64,000 nt of DNA from Paraburkholderia nodosa DSM 21604 (GCF_000519185.1 NZ_JAFA01000003.1:254583-318582), one strand, 5' to 3'. Numbered from the stretch's first letter, positions 26,808 to 35,987 are shown. Numbers and translations: made by a program. The notes: a model not told the origin generated them from the sequence alone.

Positions 26808-26902
26808 TGGCGCCGGCAGCATCGATCGAAATCTTTCAAAAAGCATACTCATCAATACCCAGAGCTAGTAGAAGCCCTGAGATGTCTTCCGCTTGACTTC
26901 AT

Positions 26903-26916
26903 TGATATATTACATA
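26903..26916. promoter_or_regulatory. GntR-type operator upstream of the second OFA antiporter
   Basis: On the minus strand it reads TATGTAATATATCA, one mismatch from TATGTGATATATCA found before frc and before the GntR cluster. It lies 104 bases before the start codon, a similar distance to the frc site. Confidence 0.6.
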
Positions 26917-27019
26917 TTGTGTAAACGACTGTCAGCTAAACGACAGAAATCGTGACTGCGATCCGGGCGAATTCCGCCCCTCGCAGATGGCCATTCATTC
27001 GAAGAAACCGGAGACACAC

Positions 27020-28363
27020 ATGGAGCATCGGCAAGGAGGGGCGTCGCGATTCGCGTCGCCGTGGACGCAACTCGTGTTCGGCGTCATCTGCATGGCGATG
27101 ATCGCCAACATGCAGTACGGCTGGACGCTGTTCGTCAATCCGATCAACGAGAAGTACCACTGGGGGCGCGCGGCGATTCAGGTCGCGTTCACGATCTTCG
27201 TCGTCACCGAAACCTGGCTCGTGCCCGTGGAAGGCTGGCTCGTCGACAAGTACGGGCCGCGTCCGGTGGTCGTGGCCGGCGGGCTGTTGTGTGCGGTTGC
27301 CTGGGTGCTCAATTCGGTCGCGGCGTCGCTGCCGATGCTCTATATCGCGGCCGCAATCGGCGGGCTGGGTGCTGGGGCCGTTTATGGCACGTGCGTCGGC
27401 AACGCGCTCAAGTGGTTTCCGAACCGGCGTGGGCTCGCGGCCGGCATCACGGCGGCGGGCTTCGGAGCGGGGTCGGCGGCGACCGTCGTGCCGATCGCCA
27501 ACATGATCAAGAGCAGCGGATACGAGTCCACCTTCCTCTGGTTCGGTCTGGGGCAAGGGATCGTCGTGCTCGTGCTCGGCTTCGCACTCAGCGCGCCCGC
27601 CTCGCACGGCGTCGCCGCGGCGAAACGCGCCATCGGGCAAATGGGACACGCGGCGAAGCAGCTTGCGCAGGGTGCGAGCGCCGTCTACAACGCGAGCCCG
27701 CGCGAGGTGGTTGCGTCGCCCATCTTCTGGGTGATGTACGCCATGTTCGTGATGATGGCCGCAGGCGGTCTGATGGCGACCGCGCAGCTCGGCCCTATCG
27801 CGAAGGATTTCGGCCTGCACGACTCGCCCGTTTCGCTGCTCGGCCTCACGCTGCCCGCGCTCACGTTCGCGCTCACCATCGACCGCGTGCTCAACGGTCT
27901 CACGCGGCCCTTCTTTGGCTGGGTATCGGACCGCATTGGCCGCGAGAACACGATGTTCGTCGCGTTCGGCATCGAGGCGATCGGCATCGTGCTGCTTTCG
28001 CAATACGGTCACAGCCCAATGGCGTTCGTCGTGCTCACGGGCATCGTGTTCTTCGCGTGGGGCGAAATCTACAGCCTCTTTCCCGCTACCTGCGGCGACA
28101 CCTTCGGACCGAAGTTCGCCGCGACCAACGCGGGTCTGCTCTACACCGCGAAGGGCACGGCCGCGCTGCTCGTGCCGTTCACGAGTGTGATCACCGCGGC
28201 AACCGGCAGCTGGCACGCGGTATTCATGCTCGCCTCGGGCATGGCGGCGGTCTCAGCCCTGCTCGCCATATTCGTGCTCAAGCCATTGCGCCAGGCCCAT
28301 CGGCAAAAGCATGCGGAACCGGCGGCCGACTTCCCGTATGGCAGCCCGCTCGTCCAGGACTGA
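27020..28363 (+). CDS. OFA-family MFS transporter, oxalate/formate antiporter type (second copy)
   Basis: A 447-residue 12-segment transporter closely related to the one at 11.9 kb: NMQYGWTLFVNPINEKYHWG, VVTETWLVPVEGWLVDKYGP, YGTCVGNALKWFPNRRGLAAG and NGLTRPFFGWVSDRIGREN. The ATG at 27020 has GGAG seven bases upstream; an ATG at 26987 lacks one. The shared operator links it to frc and the GntR gene, so it is the better candidate for oxalate uptake or formate exchange in this regulon. Confidence 0.87.
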   Translation: MEHRQGGASRFASPWTQLVFGVICMAMIANMQYGWTLFVNPINEKYHWGRAAIQVAFTIFVVTETWLVPVEGWLVDKYGPRPVVVAGGLLCAVAWVLNSVAASLPMLYIAAAIGGLGAGAVYGTCVGNALKWFPNRRGLAAGITAAGFGAGSAATVVPIANMIKSSGYESTFLWFGLGQGIVVLVLGFALSAPASHGVAAAKRAIGQMGHAAKQLAQGASAVYNASPREVVASPIFWVMYAMFVMMAAGGLMATAQLGPIAKDFGLHDSPVSLLGLTLPALTFALTIDRVLNGLTRPFFGWVSDRIGRENTMFVAFGIEAIGIVLLSQYGHSPMAFVVLTGIVFFAWGEIYSLFPATCGDTFGPKFAATNAGLLYTAKGTAALLVPFTSVITAATGSWHAVFMLASGMAAVSALLAIFVLKPLRQAHRQKHAEPAADFPYGSPLVQD

Positions 28364-28386
28364 GCCGTCTTATCTCGCGAAACCAT

Positions 28387-28412
28387 AAAAAAACGCCGGC
28401 GTGAGCCGGCGT
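28387..28412 (-). terminator. Terminator of ahpF
   Basis: An 8-bp stem (ACGCCGGC/GCCGGCGT, GTGA loop) that on the minus strand runs into seven T residues, 27 bases past the ahpF stop. It may also end the antiporter transcript from the other side. Confidence 0.8.
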
Positions 28413-28438
28413 AAAGAGAGACTGCTCTAAACCTTTGC

Positions 28439-30040
28439 TCAGGCGACCACGGGCGCCGCCTTCGCGTCCTCTTCCTGCTCCACGGAGGAGCGGATCAGGT
28501 AATCGAATGCGCCGAGCGATGCCTTCGCACCTTCGCCCACGGCGATCACGATCTGCTTGAACGGCACGGTCGTCACGTCGCCCGCGGCGAACACGCCCGG
28601 CACCGACGTCTGGCCCTTCGCGTCCACTTCGATCTCGCCGTGCTTCGACAGCGCCACCGTGCCCTTGAGGAACTCGGTGTTCGGCACGAGGCCGATCTGC
28701 ACGAACACGCCTTCGAGTTCGAGCTGACGCTTCTCGCCCGACGTGCGTTCGAGCCAGGCGAGACCCGTGACCTTCTGGCCGTCGCCGGAAATCTCCGTGG
28801 TTTGCGCGTTCACGTGCACCGTGACGTTCGGCAGGCTGCGCAGCTTGCGTTGCAGCACTTCGTCCGCACGCAGTTGCGCGCCGAATTCGAGCAGCGTGAC
28901 ATGGCTCACGATACCGGCCAGGTCGATCGCCGCTTCCACGCCCGAGTTGCCGCCGCCGATCACCGCGACGCGCTTGCCCTTGAAGAGCGGACCGTCGCAG
29001 TGCGGGCAGTAGGCCACGCCCTTGTTTTTGTACTGCTGCTCGCCCGGCACATCGACATTGCGCCAGCGCGCACCCGTGGCGAGCACTACGCTCTTCGCGC
29101 GCAGCGTCGCGCCGCTTTGCGTGCGCACTTCGAAGCCGTTACCCGTGGGCACGAGCGCTTCCGCGCGCTGCAGATTCATGATGTCGACGTCATAAGCGCG
29201 CACGTGCTGCTCCAGCGCCGTGGCGAACTTCGGCCCTTCCGTTTCCGTCACGGAAACGAAGTTCTCGATGGCCATCGTGTCCAGCACCTGGCCGCCGAAG
29301 CGCTCGGCGAGCACGCCGGTCTTGATGCCCTTGCGCGCCGCGTAGATCGCAGCCGCAGCGCCAGCGGGGCCACCGCCGACGATGAGCATGTCGAAAATAT
29401 CCTTCTGGTTCAGCTTCTCGGCGGCGCGCGACGATGCGCCCGTGTCGAGCTTCGCGAGAATCTCTTCCACGCCCATGCGGCCCTGGCCGAACACTTCGCC
29501 GTTCAGGTAGAGGGTCGGCACGGCCATGATCTGGCGCTTCTCGACTTCGTCCTGATACAGCGCGCCGTCGATGGTGACGATCTGCACGTTCGGGTTCAGC
29601 GCGGCCATCGCGTTGATCGACTGCACGACTTCCGGGCAGTTCTGGCACGACAGCGACATATAGACTTCGAACGAGAACACGCCGTCGAGCGCCTTCACCT
29701 GTTCGATGGTGTCGTTCTCGAGCTTGACGGGGTGGCCGCCCACCTGGAGCAGCGCCAGCACGAGCGACGTGAATTCGTGGCCCATCGGGATGCCCGCGAA
29801 CGTGACCTTCACGTCGGAGTTCGCGCGCTTGATGTCGAACGAAGGGGTACGCGCGTCGCCGGCTGCGGCGCCACGGCGTTCTTCGTAGGCAATGCGATGC
29901 GAGAGCGATGCGATGTCCTGCAGCAGTTGCTGCAGTTCTTGCGACTTCTCGCCATCGTCCAGGTACGCAACGATCTCGATCGACTGCGTGACTTTTTCGA
30001 GGTAGCTTTTGAGTTGATCTTTGAGGTTGGCGTCGAGCAT
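28439..30040 (-). CDS. ahpF: Alkyl hydroperoxide reductase subunit F
   Basis: A 533-residue flavoprotein disulphide reductase that passes electrons from NADH to AhpC. The N-terminal thioredoxin-like tandem domain holds the redox pair C132/C135 (SCQNCPEV). The FAD site is [21 protein letters not shown] near residue 217, the thioredoxin-reductase active site is [11 protein letters not shown], and [17 protein letters not shown] binds NADH. Length and domain order match AhpF. It lies downstream of ahpC on the same strand with 188 bases between, including a GC-rich hairpin. Confidence 0.96.
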   Translation of the reverse strand: MLDANLKDQLKSYLEKVTQSIEIVAYLDDGEKSQELQQLLQDIASLSHRIAYEERRGAAAGDARTPSFDIKRANSDVKVTFAGIPMGHEFTSLVLALLQVGGHPVKLENDTIEQVKALDGVFSFEVYMSLSCQNCPEVVQSINAMAALNPNVQIVTIDGALYQDEVEKRQIMAVPTLYLNGEVFGQGRMGVEEILAKLDTGASSRAAEKLNQKDIFDMLIVGGGPAGAAAAIYAARKGIKTGVLAERFGGQVLDTMAIENFVSVTETEGPKFATALEQHVRAYDVDIMNLQRAEALVPTGNGFEVRTQSGATLRAKSVVLATGARWRNVDVPGEQQYKNKGVAYCPHCDGPLFKGKRVAVIGGGNSGVEAAIDLAGIVSHVTLLEFGAQLRADEVLQRKLRSLPNVTVHVNAQTTEISGDGQKVTGLAWLERTSGEKRQLELEGVFVQIGLVPNTEFLKGTVALSKHGEIEVDAKGQTSVPGVFAAGDVTTVPFKQIVIAVGEGAKASLGAFDYLIRSSVEQEEDAKAAPVVA

Positions 30041-30135
30041 GGCTTTTTTTCCGGCTAGAGAAGAAGCAGGGGAATTCTAAGTATTGCCTGGCAATTTCGC
30101 CGTTCCGCTCATGGCGTCAAGAGGCGAACAGGGCA

Positions 30136-30167
30136 CCCGGGCCGCGGCCGCGTGGGCGCGGCCCGGG
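30136..30167. terminator. GC-rich hairpin between ahpC and ahpF
   Basis: A perfect 10-bp stem (CCCGGGCCGC/GCGGCCCGGG) without a T tract. It may stabilise the ahpC transcript end or cause partial termination so that ahpC is made in excess over ahpF. Confidence 0.45.
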
Positions 30168-30228
30168 GATACAGCTAGTCAGACTTCGGCGTCATGCGAT
30201 CAGGGCGATCGCATGGATACTGCGACGC

Positions 30229-30792
30229 TTAGATCTTGCCGACGAGGTCGAGCGACGGCTTGAGCGTTTCAGCGCCCGGCGTCCACTTGGCGGGGCAGAC
30301 TTCACCCGGGTGCGATGCCACGTACTGAGCAGCTTGCACCTTGCGCAGCAGTTCCTTGGCGTCACGGCCGATGCCGTTGTCGTGGATTTCGCACAGCTTG
30401 ATCTCGCCTTCCGGGTTGATCACGAACGTGCCGCGCAGTGCCAGGCCTTCTTCTTCGATCATCACGTCGAAATTGCGCGTGATTGCGCCCGTCGGGTCGC
30501 CGACCAGCGGGTACTTGATCTTGGCGATCGTGTCCGACGTGTCGTGCCATGCCTTGTGCGTGAAGTGCGTGTCGGTCGACACACCGTAGACTTCAACGCC
30601 GAGCTTCTGGAATTCTGCGTACTGGTCAGCCAGGTCGCCGAGTTCCGTCGGGCACACGAAAGTGAAGTCGGCCGGGTAGAACACGACAACCGACCACTTG
30701 CCCTTGAGGTTTTCTTCTGAGACCGGAACGAACTTGCCGTTGTGGTATGCGGTTGCCTTGAACGGCTTGACTTGCGTGTTAATGAGAGACAT
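30229..30792 (-). CDS. ahpC: Alkyl hydroperoxide reductase subunit C (typical 2-Cys peroxiredoxin)
   Basis: A 187-residue AhpC/Prx1-type peroxiredoxin. The peroxidatic cysteine is C47 in [10 protein letters not shown], the resolving cysteine C166 in GEVCPAKW, and [23 protein letters not shown] and [12 protein letters not shown] are the usual conserved parts. It reduces hydrogen peroxide, alkyl hydroperoxides and peroxynitrite and is recycled by AhpF. It is first in the ahpC-ahpF pair; a possible OxyR site lies upstream. Confidence 0.97.
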   Translation of the reverse strand: MSLINTQVKPFKATAYHNGKFVPVSEENLKGKWSVVVFYPADFTFVCPTELGDLADQYAEFQKLGVEVYGVSTDTHFTHKAWHDTSDTIAKIKYPLVGDPTGAITRNFDVMIEEEGLALRGTFVINPEGEIKLCEIHDNGIGRDAKELLRKVQAAQYVASHPGEVCPAKWTPGAETLKPSLDLVGKI

Positions 30793-30862
30793 GCGTTGTT
30801 TCCTCGGTCTGGGTTGGGAAAAGGTATGAACGAAGGTTACGGGAACCGCGTCCGTTTGAAAA

Positions 30863-30899
30863 ATTGGTTGCTTTGATCGCGGGTATTAACCCTGCCTAT
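30863..30899. promoter_or_regulatory. Candidate OxyR site upstream of ahpC
   Basis: On the minus strand four tetranucleotides at 11-base steps read ATAG, TAAT, ATCA and CAAT, against the OxyR pattern ATAG-N7-CTAT-N7-ATAG-N7-CTAT (11 of 16 positions). It lies 71 bases upstream of ahpC. OxyR control of ahpC is well established elsewhere; here it rests on spacing and context. The rest of the 30793-31104 gap has nothing else I can mark. Confidence 0.35.
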
Positions 30900-31104
30900 C
30901 GGCCCCCATAACGTCCGTCAAAGCCCGCCAGCATGGGGTTCCGCGCCCGCATCGCGCGGCCCGAGCAACCCTCGGGGCGGTGAGCATACAACGAAACTGC
31001 GACAATGCGCCTCACGCACCCGCGCTGTCATGGTGCGTTCACGAAGCTCTACATGTTAGATGCAGGCACAACGGTGCTTCTGCAAGGGCCGCAGGCTTGC
31101 CGCG

Positions 31105-32013
31105 TCAAAGCGCCCCGCCACGCGCGGTTGCCGCACGCGCCGCGAGCCGCTCGCGCAGGTATTGCGTGAACGCGCGAATCGTCACGGAAGCTTCACGATG
31201 CTGCGGATACAGCGCATGGAGCGCGTTGGGCGGCGGCATGAACGGTTCGAGCACCTCCACCAGCAGGCCCGCATCAACCGATCCCGCCACGATGAAGTCC
31301 GGCAGATAGCAGATGCCGAGCCCGGCAATGGCGGCGTCGCGGATCACTTCGCCGTTGTTCGCGCGCAGCGGCCCGTGCACGTCGAAAGGCGTGCGCACGC
31401 CATCGACGATGAATTCCCACGGCGCGCGGCCCTGCTGCCCGTACGGCAGGCAGGCGTGCTGCGCAAGATCGGCGGGCGTTTGCGGCGCGCGCCGCCGGCG
31501 CCGGTAGCCGGGGCTGCAGCACGCGATCATGCGCACGTCGATGAGCTTTTGCGCGACCAGCGTGGAATCCGCCAGCCGGCCGATACGCAGCGCCATGTCG
31601 AAACCTTCGCCGATCACGTCGACGGTGCGGTCGCTCAGATCCATGTCGAAGCGCACGTCCGGATGCTCGCGCAGAAATTCGGCGACGAGCGGCGAAAGGT
31701 GCGCCATGCCGAACGACATCGGCGCGCTCACTTTCAGGAGGCCGCGGGGCTCGCTGCGCCGGTCCGACATGGCCTGCTCGGCCTCCGAGACGTCCGCAAG
31801 GATCCGTTTCGCGCGCTCGTAGAAGTCCTGGCCGAGGTCCGTGACCGCCAGCTTGCGCGTGTTGCGCACGAGCAGGCGCGCGCCCAGATCGGCCTCCAGC
31901 GCCGCCACGCGCCGGCTCACGAACTGCTTGGAAAGCCGCAGCCGATGGGCCGCCGCCGTGAAATTGCCCGCATCCACGGTGTTCACGAAGATCCGCATGT
32001 CGTCGAGTTGCAA
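31105..32013 (-). CDS. LysR-type regulator divergent from pirin
   Basis: A 302-residue LysR protein of the CrgA/DmlR-like group. The helix-turn-helix is LDDMRIFVNTVDAGNFTAA and LSKQFVSRRVAALE, and the effector domain opens LLKVSAPMSFGMAHLSPLV. The start is likely the TTG at 32013 (MQLDDMRIF); an ATG lies five codons further in. It is divergent from the pirin gene, so that gene is the expected target, as is usual for LysR regulators. Confidence 0.87.
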   Translation of the reverse strand: MQLDDMRIFVNTVDAGNFTAAAHRLRLSKQFVSRRVAALEADLGARLLVRNTRKLAVTDLGQDFYERAKRILADVSEAEQAMSDRRSEPRGLLKVSAPMSFGMAHLSPLVAEFLREHPDVRFDMDLSDRTVDVIGEGFDMALRIGRLADSTLVAQKLIDVRMIACCSPGYRRRRRAPQTPADLAQHACLPYGQQGRAPWEFIVDGVRTPFDVHGPLRANNGEVIRDAAIAGLGICYLPDFIVAGSVDAGLLVEVLEPFMPPPNALHALYPQHREASVTIRAFTQYLRERLAARAATARGGAL

Positions 32014-32063
32014 TCCGATTGTCCACTTCAGCGTGACAGTGAGTCGTATTTTAAGGCAATTAA

Positions 32064-32080
32064 AGTCAGTTTGATTGACC
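32064..32080. promoter_or_regulatory. LysR-type operator candidate in the pirin/LysR intergenic region
   Basis: GTCA (32065-32068) and TGAC (32076-32079) flank seven bases, in an AT-rich stretch midway between the two divergent starts. Confidence 0.4.
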
Positions 32081-32181
32081 TAAAATTCTTCCATCGCAAC
32101 CCGTCAACCGAATCCCATTAACCCCAATGGGGCCAGAGTAAGGCGCTAAAGCACCAACGCTGGCCGACAGGAGAGACCAAA

Positions 32182-32907
32182 ATGATCGAACTTCGCAAGG
32201 CAGACCAACGCGGCCGCGGTGAACATGGCTGGCTCAGCTCGCGTCACACGTTTTCGTTTGCCAACTACTACGATCCGAAGCAGGTGGGCTTCTCGGACCT
32301 GCTCGTGATCAACGACGACCGCGTGGCCCCGGCGCGCGGCTTCGGCAAGCACCCGCACCGCGACATGGAAATTTTCTCGTACGTGCTGGAAGGCGCCCTC
32401 GAGCACAAGGACTCGATGGGCACGGGCTCGGTAATCGTCCCCGGCGACGTGCAACTGATGAGCGCCGGCACCGGCGTGGCGCACAGCGAGTTCAACCACT
32501 CGGCCGACGAAGGGGTGCACTTCCTGCAGATCTGGATTGCACCGAACGTGAAGGGCGCGCAGCCGCGCTACCAGCAAAAGCACATCGCCGATGAGGAAAA
32601 GCGCGGCAAGCTCCGCCTGATCCTCTCGCCGGACGGCGCCGAAGACTCGCTGCTGCTGCGCCAGGACGCACGCGTGTATGCCGGCCGCCTCGACGGCGCG
32701 GAAACGGCGAAGGTCGAAGTGGGCGCCGACCGGTACGCCTACGTTCACGTGGCGCGCGGCAGCGTGAAGCTGAACGGCGTGGAACTGGGTGAAGGCGACG
32801 GCGCGCGCATCCGCTCCGAGCGCGAGTTGAGCTTCAGCGACGGACACGATGCAGAGGTCCTCGTGTTCGATCTGCGTAATATCGAAGTGTCGGAGCTGTG
32901 GTCCTGA
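32182..32907 (+). CDS. Pirin family protein (quercetin dioxygenase-like)
   Basis: A 241-residue bicupin of the YhhW type. The metal-binding residues H57, H59, H101 and E103 are all present in FGKHPHRDMEIFSYVLEG and GTGVAHSEFNHS, at the same positions as in E. coli YhhW. YhhW shows quercetinase activity in vitro, but the true substrate in bacteria is not settled. It is followed by doxX, and the two may share a transcript that responds to the divergent LysR protein. Confidence 0.9.
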   Translation: MIELRKADQRGRGEHGWLSSRHTFSFANYYDPKQVGFSDLLVINDDRVAPARGFGKHPHRDMEIFSYVLEGALEHKDSMGTGSVIVPGDVQLMSAGTGVAHSEFNHSADEGVHFLQIWIAPNVKGAQPRYQQKHIADEEKRGKLRLILSPDGAEDSLLLRQDARVYAGRLDGAETAKVEVGADRYAYVHVARGSVKLNGVELGEGDGARIRSERELSFSDGHDAEVLVFDLRNIEVSELWS

Positions 32908-33036
32908 CTTCGGCGTTGCGCCTGAGGTTATGCTGGCGACCGGCGCGCGGCGGTCCGCTCACTGAGAGCGGGCCGCCGCCCGGCACAGCGCGAACTGATA
33001 CGTAGTGAACCACTTAATACTTCTTCGGAGAAAACC

Positions 33037-33450
33037 ATGCGATACAACCTGTTCGGGCCGGGCAACGACGTCGTGCTGCTGGTCTCGCGCATCCTGCTGA
33101 CTTCCCTGTTCATCCTGTTCGGCTGGTCGAAGATCACCGGCTTTTCGGGCACGGTCGACTACATGGCGCACGTGGGCGCGCCCGTGCCGATGCTGTCGGC
33201 CGCCATCGCCGTGATCATGGAGTTCGCGGTCGGTATCCTGCTGCTCGTGGGCTTCTACACGCGGCCGCTCGCCGTGCTGCTCGCGATCTATACCGTGGCG
33301 ACAGCCTTCATCGGCCATCACTTCTGGACCATGACCGGCGCCGACCAAATGGCGAACATGATCAACTTCTACAAGAACATCAGCATCGCCGGCGGCCTGC
33401 TCGCGCTCGCGGTAACGGGTCCGGGAGCGATCTCGATCGACAGGAAGTAA
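33037..33450 (+). CDS. DoxX family membrane protein
   Basis: A 137-residue inner-membrane protein with four segments: VVLLVSRILLTSLFILFGWSK, MLSAAIAVIMEFAVGILLLVG, PLAVLLAIYTVATAFIGHHF and a last one near residues 112-130. The family is DoxX/YphA-like, with roles reported in redox and thiosulphate contexts but no agreed function. The ATG has GGAG seven bases upstream. Pirin and DoxX genes are often neighbours in Burkholderia. Confidence 0.88.
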   Translation: MRYNLFGPGNDVVLLVSRILLTSLFILFGWSKITGFSGTVDYMAHVGAPVPMLSAAIAVIMEFAVGILLLVGFYTRPLAVLLAIYTVATAFIGHHFWTMTGADQMANMINFYKNISIAGGLLALAVTGPGAISIDRK

Positions 33451-33474
33451 CGCACGGTTTCGTTTGACGGCAGA

Positions 33475-33508
33475 AAGGCGCGATGCGGGATGGCATCGCG
33501 CCTTTTTT
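33475..33508 (+). terminator. Terminator of the pirin-doxX unit
   Basis: A perfect 12-bp stem (AAGGCGCGATGC and its complement, six-base loop) followed by T6, 25 bases past the doxX stop. Confidence 0.88.
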
Positions 33509-33653
33509 GTGTCCGGAGCGCGATCTGCGACACGCGGCGAAGTCGTTGCGCATGCATTGCCTGCCCGGCGATCCGCACCCGGCAGACACGGCTTGATATG
33601 CTTGGCAGCGCGCCCGCTTATCCTCACGTTCTCCTTACGACCGATCACGCGCG

Positions 33654-34211
33654 ATGCACGACCCACAAGACAACCTCTACGCCTATCTCACTTCGCTCCA
33701 GCAATCGGCGCTGGGCGCGCTCAAGCGCCTGCCGCTCAGGAGCCGCGCCGCGCAAGGCACGCTCATGGCGCTGCGCGCCGTCTGCGCGGCAGGTCTTGCG
33801 TACAGCATCGGCCGCGCGCTCCACACCGAACAGGCGTTCTGGGCCGCGATCACGGCGATTGCCGTCACCCAGCACGATTACGCCGATACGCTCGCGCAGT
33901 CGCGCGACCAGTTCATCGGCGCGATTGCGGGCGGCGCGGTGGGGCTCGCAACGGCGGCGTTCGGCCCGGAAAATCTCGCGGCCTACCTCGTAGCCGTGAG
34001 CGTGGTGATCATCGGCTGCTGGTGCCTGAGCGTCAGCACCGCCGCGCGGCTGGGTGCAATCACCACCACCATCGTGCTGCTCGTACCCATGAACGGGCCG
34101 GTGTGGGACGTCGCGCTCTTTCGCGTGGCGCAGGTCGCCATCGGCATGGCCTGCGCGGTGCCGGTCAGCTGGCTGTTTTCGTATATCGAACGGCGCTGGC
34201 TGCAGATGTGA
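33654..34211 (+). CDS. FUSC family membrane protein
   Basis: A 185-residue protein with five or six membrane segments, matching the N-terminal half of fusaric-acid-resistance/aromatic-acid exporters: ALRAVCAAGLAYSIGRAL, FWAAITAIAVTQHDYADTLAQSRDQFIGA and AARLGAITTTIVLLVPM. It lacks the long cytosolic second half, as in many small stand-alone FUSC proteins. Transport of aromatic acids is the family theme, without evidence here. The 265 bases after it hold nothing I can mark. Confidence 0.82.
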   Translation: MHDPQDNLYAYLTSLQQSALGALKRLPLRSRAAQGTLMALRAVCAAGLAYSIGRALHTEQAFWAAITAIAVTQHDYADTLAQSRDQFIGAIAGGAVGLATAAFGPENLAAYLVAVSVVIIGCWCLSVSTAARLGAITTTIVLLVPMNGPVWDVALFRVAQVAIGMACAVPVSWLFSYIERRWLQM

Positions 34212-34476
34212 GCCGCTTCTCTCAACGCCTGCGAAATAAACCATCTCCGCGCGCTCAGGAATCCGGTCCGCATTGGCGGCGATAATCAGTGCCGCTGTGC
34301 GGCGCAGGTTGCCGGCGGCGAAATCTGCGGCGCGTGCGCGCAGACGCCGCGCAAATGCCCCCGTCGATGCGAAATCGTGCGAAACTCCCCCGCCGCGCTC
34401 TGCCGCCGTCATGCCGACCATGGCGACTTTAAGGGCGCAATCGAGACCGCAACCCACGCCGCCGCAAGATCACCCT

Positions 34477-34605
34477 ATGAACACCACCACCCGTCCCGCC
34501 GCTTCGAACGCCAAGTCCAGCAAGTCCATCACGCTCCTGCAAATGCTCGCGCTGATCGCCGCTGGCGGTATCGCGGCTTCGCTGCTGTTCCGCTACTTCC
34601 TGTGA
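34477..34605 (+). CDS. Small membrane protein (42 residues)
   Basis: A short frame: a polar Thr/Ser/Lys-rich start (MNTTTRPAASNAKSSKS) followed by one hydrophobic segment (ITLLQMLALIAAGGIAASLL) and ending FRYFL. It lies 40 bases before the rubredoxin gene on the same strand. The clear charge-then-hydrophobic pattern supports a real single-pass protein, but no ribosome site or homologue is certain. Confidence 0.5.
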   Translation: MNTTTRPAASNAKSSKSITLLQMLALIAAGGIAASLLFRYFL

Positions 34606-34645
34606 GCGCAGCGCGTCCGGGGCATCAAGCCAACCGTTTTCGCTT

Positions 34646-35062
34646 ATGTACAAGAAAGGCGTCGCCCTCGAAATCCAGTTCTCGCCCGAACGCCTGAATG
34701 ACGGCGCAGGCGACCCGTACTGGATCGACCTCACCGCCGACGAAGCCGCCGCGCTGCTCGCCACGCTGCAAGGCAAGCTCGCTGAACGCGAGAGCACCAC
34801 AGCGCCGCTCGTCGTCGCGCTCGACACCCCGCCCGAAGGCGCCGCGCCCGAGGCGCCCGCAAGCGCTTCAACGGGAGCGGCCAGCGCCGACGACGGCCTG
34901 AAGCAATGGGTCTGCGTGATCTGCGGCTGGGTGTACGACGAAGCGGCAGGCGCCCCTGACGACGGCCTCGCTCCCGGCACCCGCTGGGCCGACGTGCCCG
35001 ACGACTGGCGCTGCCCGCTCTGCGACGTGGGCAAGGAAGACTTCGCGCTCGTCGAGTTCTGA
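34646..35062 (+). CDS. Rubredoxin-domain protein with N-terminal extension
   Basis: A 138-residue protein. The C-terminal 54 residues are a rubredoxin: the iron ligands are C90, C93, C123 and C126 (WVCVICGWVYDEAAG and RCPLCDVGKEDF). The first 60 residues form a separate domain (MYKKGVALEIQFSPERL) joined by an Ala/Pro/Ser-rich linker. Rubredoxins carry single electrons; the partner is unknown here. The extension is not part of the classic 54-residue protein. Confidence 0.88.
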   Translation: MYKKGVALEIQFSPERLNDGAGDPYWIDLTADEAAALLATLQGKLAERESTTAPLVVALDTPPEGAAPEAPASASTGAASADDGLKQWVCVICGWVYDEAAGAPDDGLAPGTRWADVPDDWRCPLCDVGKEDFALVEF

Positions 35063-35088
35063 CGCGCGCCGCCAAAGGCGCGCGGCAC

Positions 35089-35955
35089 TCATGCGCCCAT
35101 GCGCCCGAGCGGCTCGTAGAAGAGCGCAAACAACTCCGACTGCGAACTCACGCCGAGCTTCGCGTAAATATGCTTCTTGTGCGCGCGCACGGTCTCGAAC
35201 GATATTTCGAGCCGCTCCGCAATCGCGCGCGTGGAAAAGCCGCTCAGGCTCAAGCGCACCACTTCGATCTCGCGCGCGGTGAGCGGCACGCGTCCGCTTT
35301 GCCGCGTGACCGCCTCGATGCGGCTCGCGAAGCCCGCCTCGCTCAACTGCCCCTGCTGCGCCGCGCTGTCGGCTTCAGCCGCATCCGACGCGACCGCCTC
35401 GGCGACACCCTCGGCAAACGTCTCATACGCGAGCCGCTGCTTCATGAGCGCGACCACCCACGGCGCAAACATCGCGAACAACGCAATATCGCGCTCCGTG
35501 TAATGGTGCTTTGCGCCTAGCGAGAAAATCAGCGTGCGCGCTTCGTCGAGCGGCACATTGAACTGCACTTCGTCGCCGATGATGTTGCTCTTGAAGTAGC
35601 GCTGGTAATAGTCCGTCATGCTGAAATTGTCGGGCGCGACTTCGGCGAGCGTGACGAGCCCCGCGCGCGGCTTCTCGCTCGCATTCAGATAGAACGGATC
35701 GAGCAGGTACATCCCTTCCAGATACGCGCGGAACAAGAGATCCACGGTGCCGTCGGGCATGGGCGACTCGGCGCATACGAGCGGCGCGCGATCGCGCCGG
35801 AAGACGAGCGCAACCCAGTTGTCGAACGCGACGAAGCGCTCGATCACACGCGTCATGCGGGTCCAGAAGTCGGGGCCGTCGAGGGCGTCGATCAGCGTCG
35901 CGATATGGTGATGGAACGCGCGGTCCTGCCAGTCCAGTTCCATGAGGGGCTCCAT
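35089..35955 (-). CDS. LuxR family transcriptional regulator
   Basis: A 288-residue regulator. The C-terminal GerE-type helix-turn-helix is LTAREIEVVRLSLSGFSTRAIAERLEISFETVRAHKKHIYAKLGV (from about residue 222). The N-terminal 200 residues resemble no autoinducer domain that I can name; no LuxI gene is nearby. The ATG at 35955 has GGAGG upstream; an ATG four codons on is possible. It is divergent from the amidase gene and probably controls it, with a palindrome between them. Confidence 0.87.
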   Translation of the reverse strand: MEPLMELDWQDRAFHHHIATLIDALDGPDFWTRMTRVIERFVAFDNWVALVFRRDRAPLVCAESPMPDGTVDLLFRAYLEGMYLLDPFYLNASEKPRAGLVTLAEVAPDNFSMTDYYQRYFKSNIIGDEVQFNVPLDEARTLIFSLGAKHHYTERDIALFAMFAPWVVALMKQRLAYETFAEGVAEAVASDAAEADSAAQQGQLSEAGFASRIEAVTRQSGRVPLTAREIEVVRLSLSGFSTRAIAERLEISFETVRAHKKHIYAKLGVSSQSELFALFYEPLGRMGA

Positions 35956-35969
35956 GGGTCCTCCGATCA

Positions 35970-35987
35970 GGGTACCCCTGCAGGGTA
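35970..35987. promoter_or_regulatory. Overlapping palindromes between the LuxR and amidase genes
   Basis: GGGTACCC (35970-35977) overlaps CCCTGCAGGG (35976-35985), and TACCC/GGGTA flank CTGCA. The site is 15 bases upstream of the LuxR start and about 90 before the amidase, fit for autoregulation and divergent control. Confidence 0.5.
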
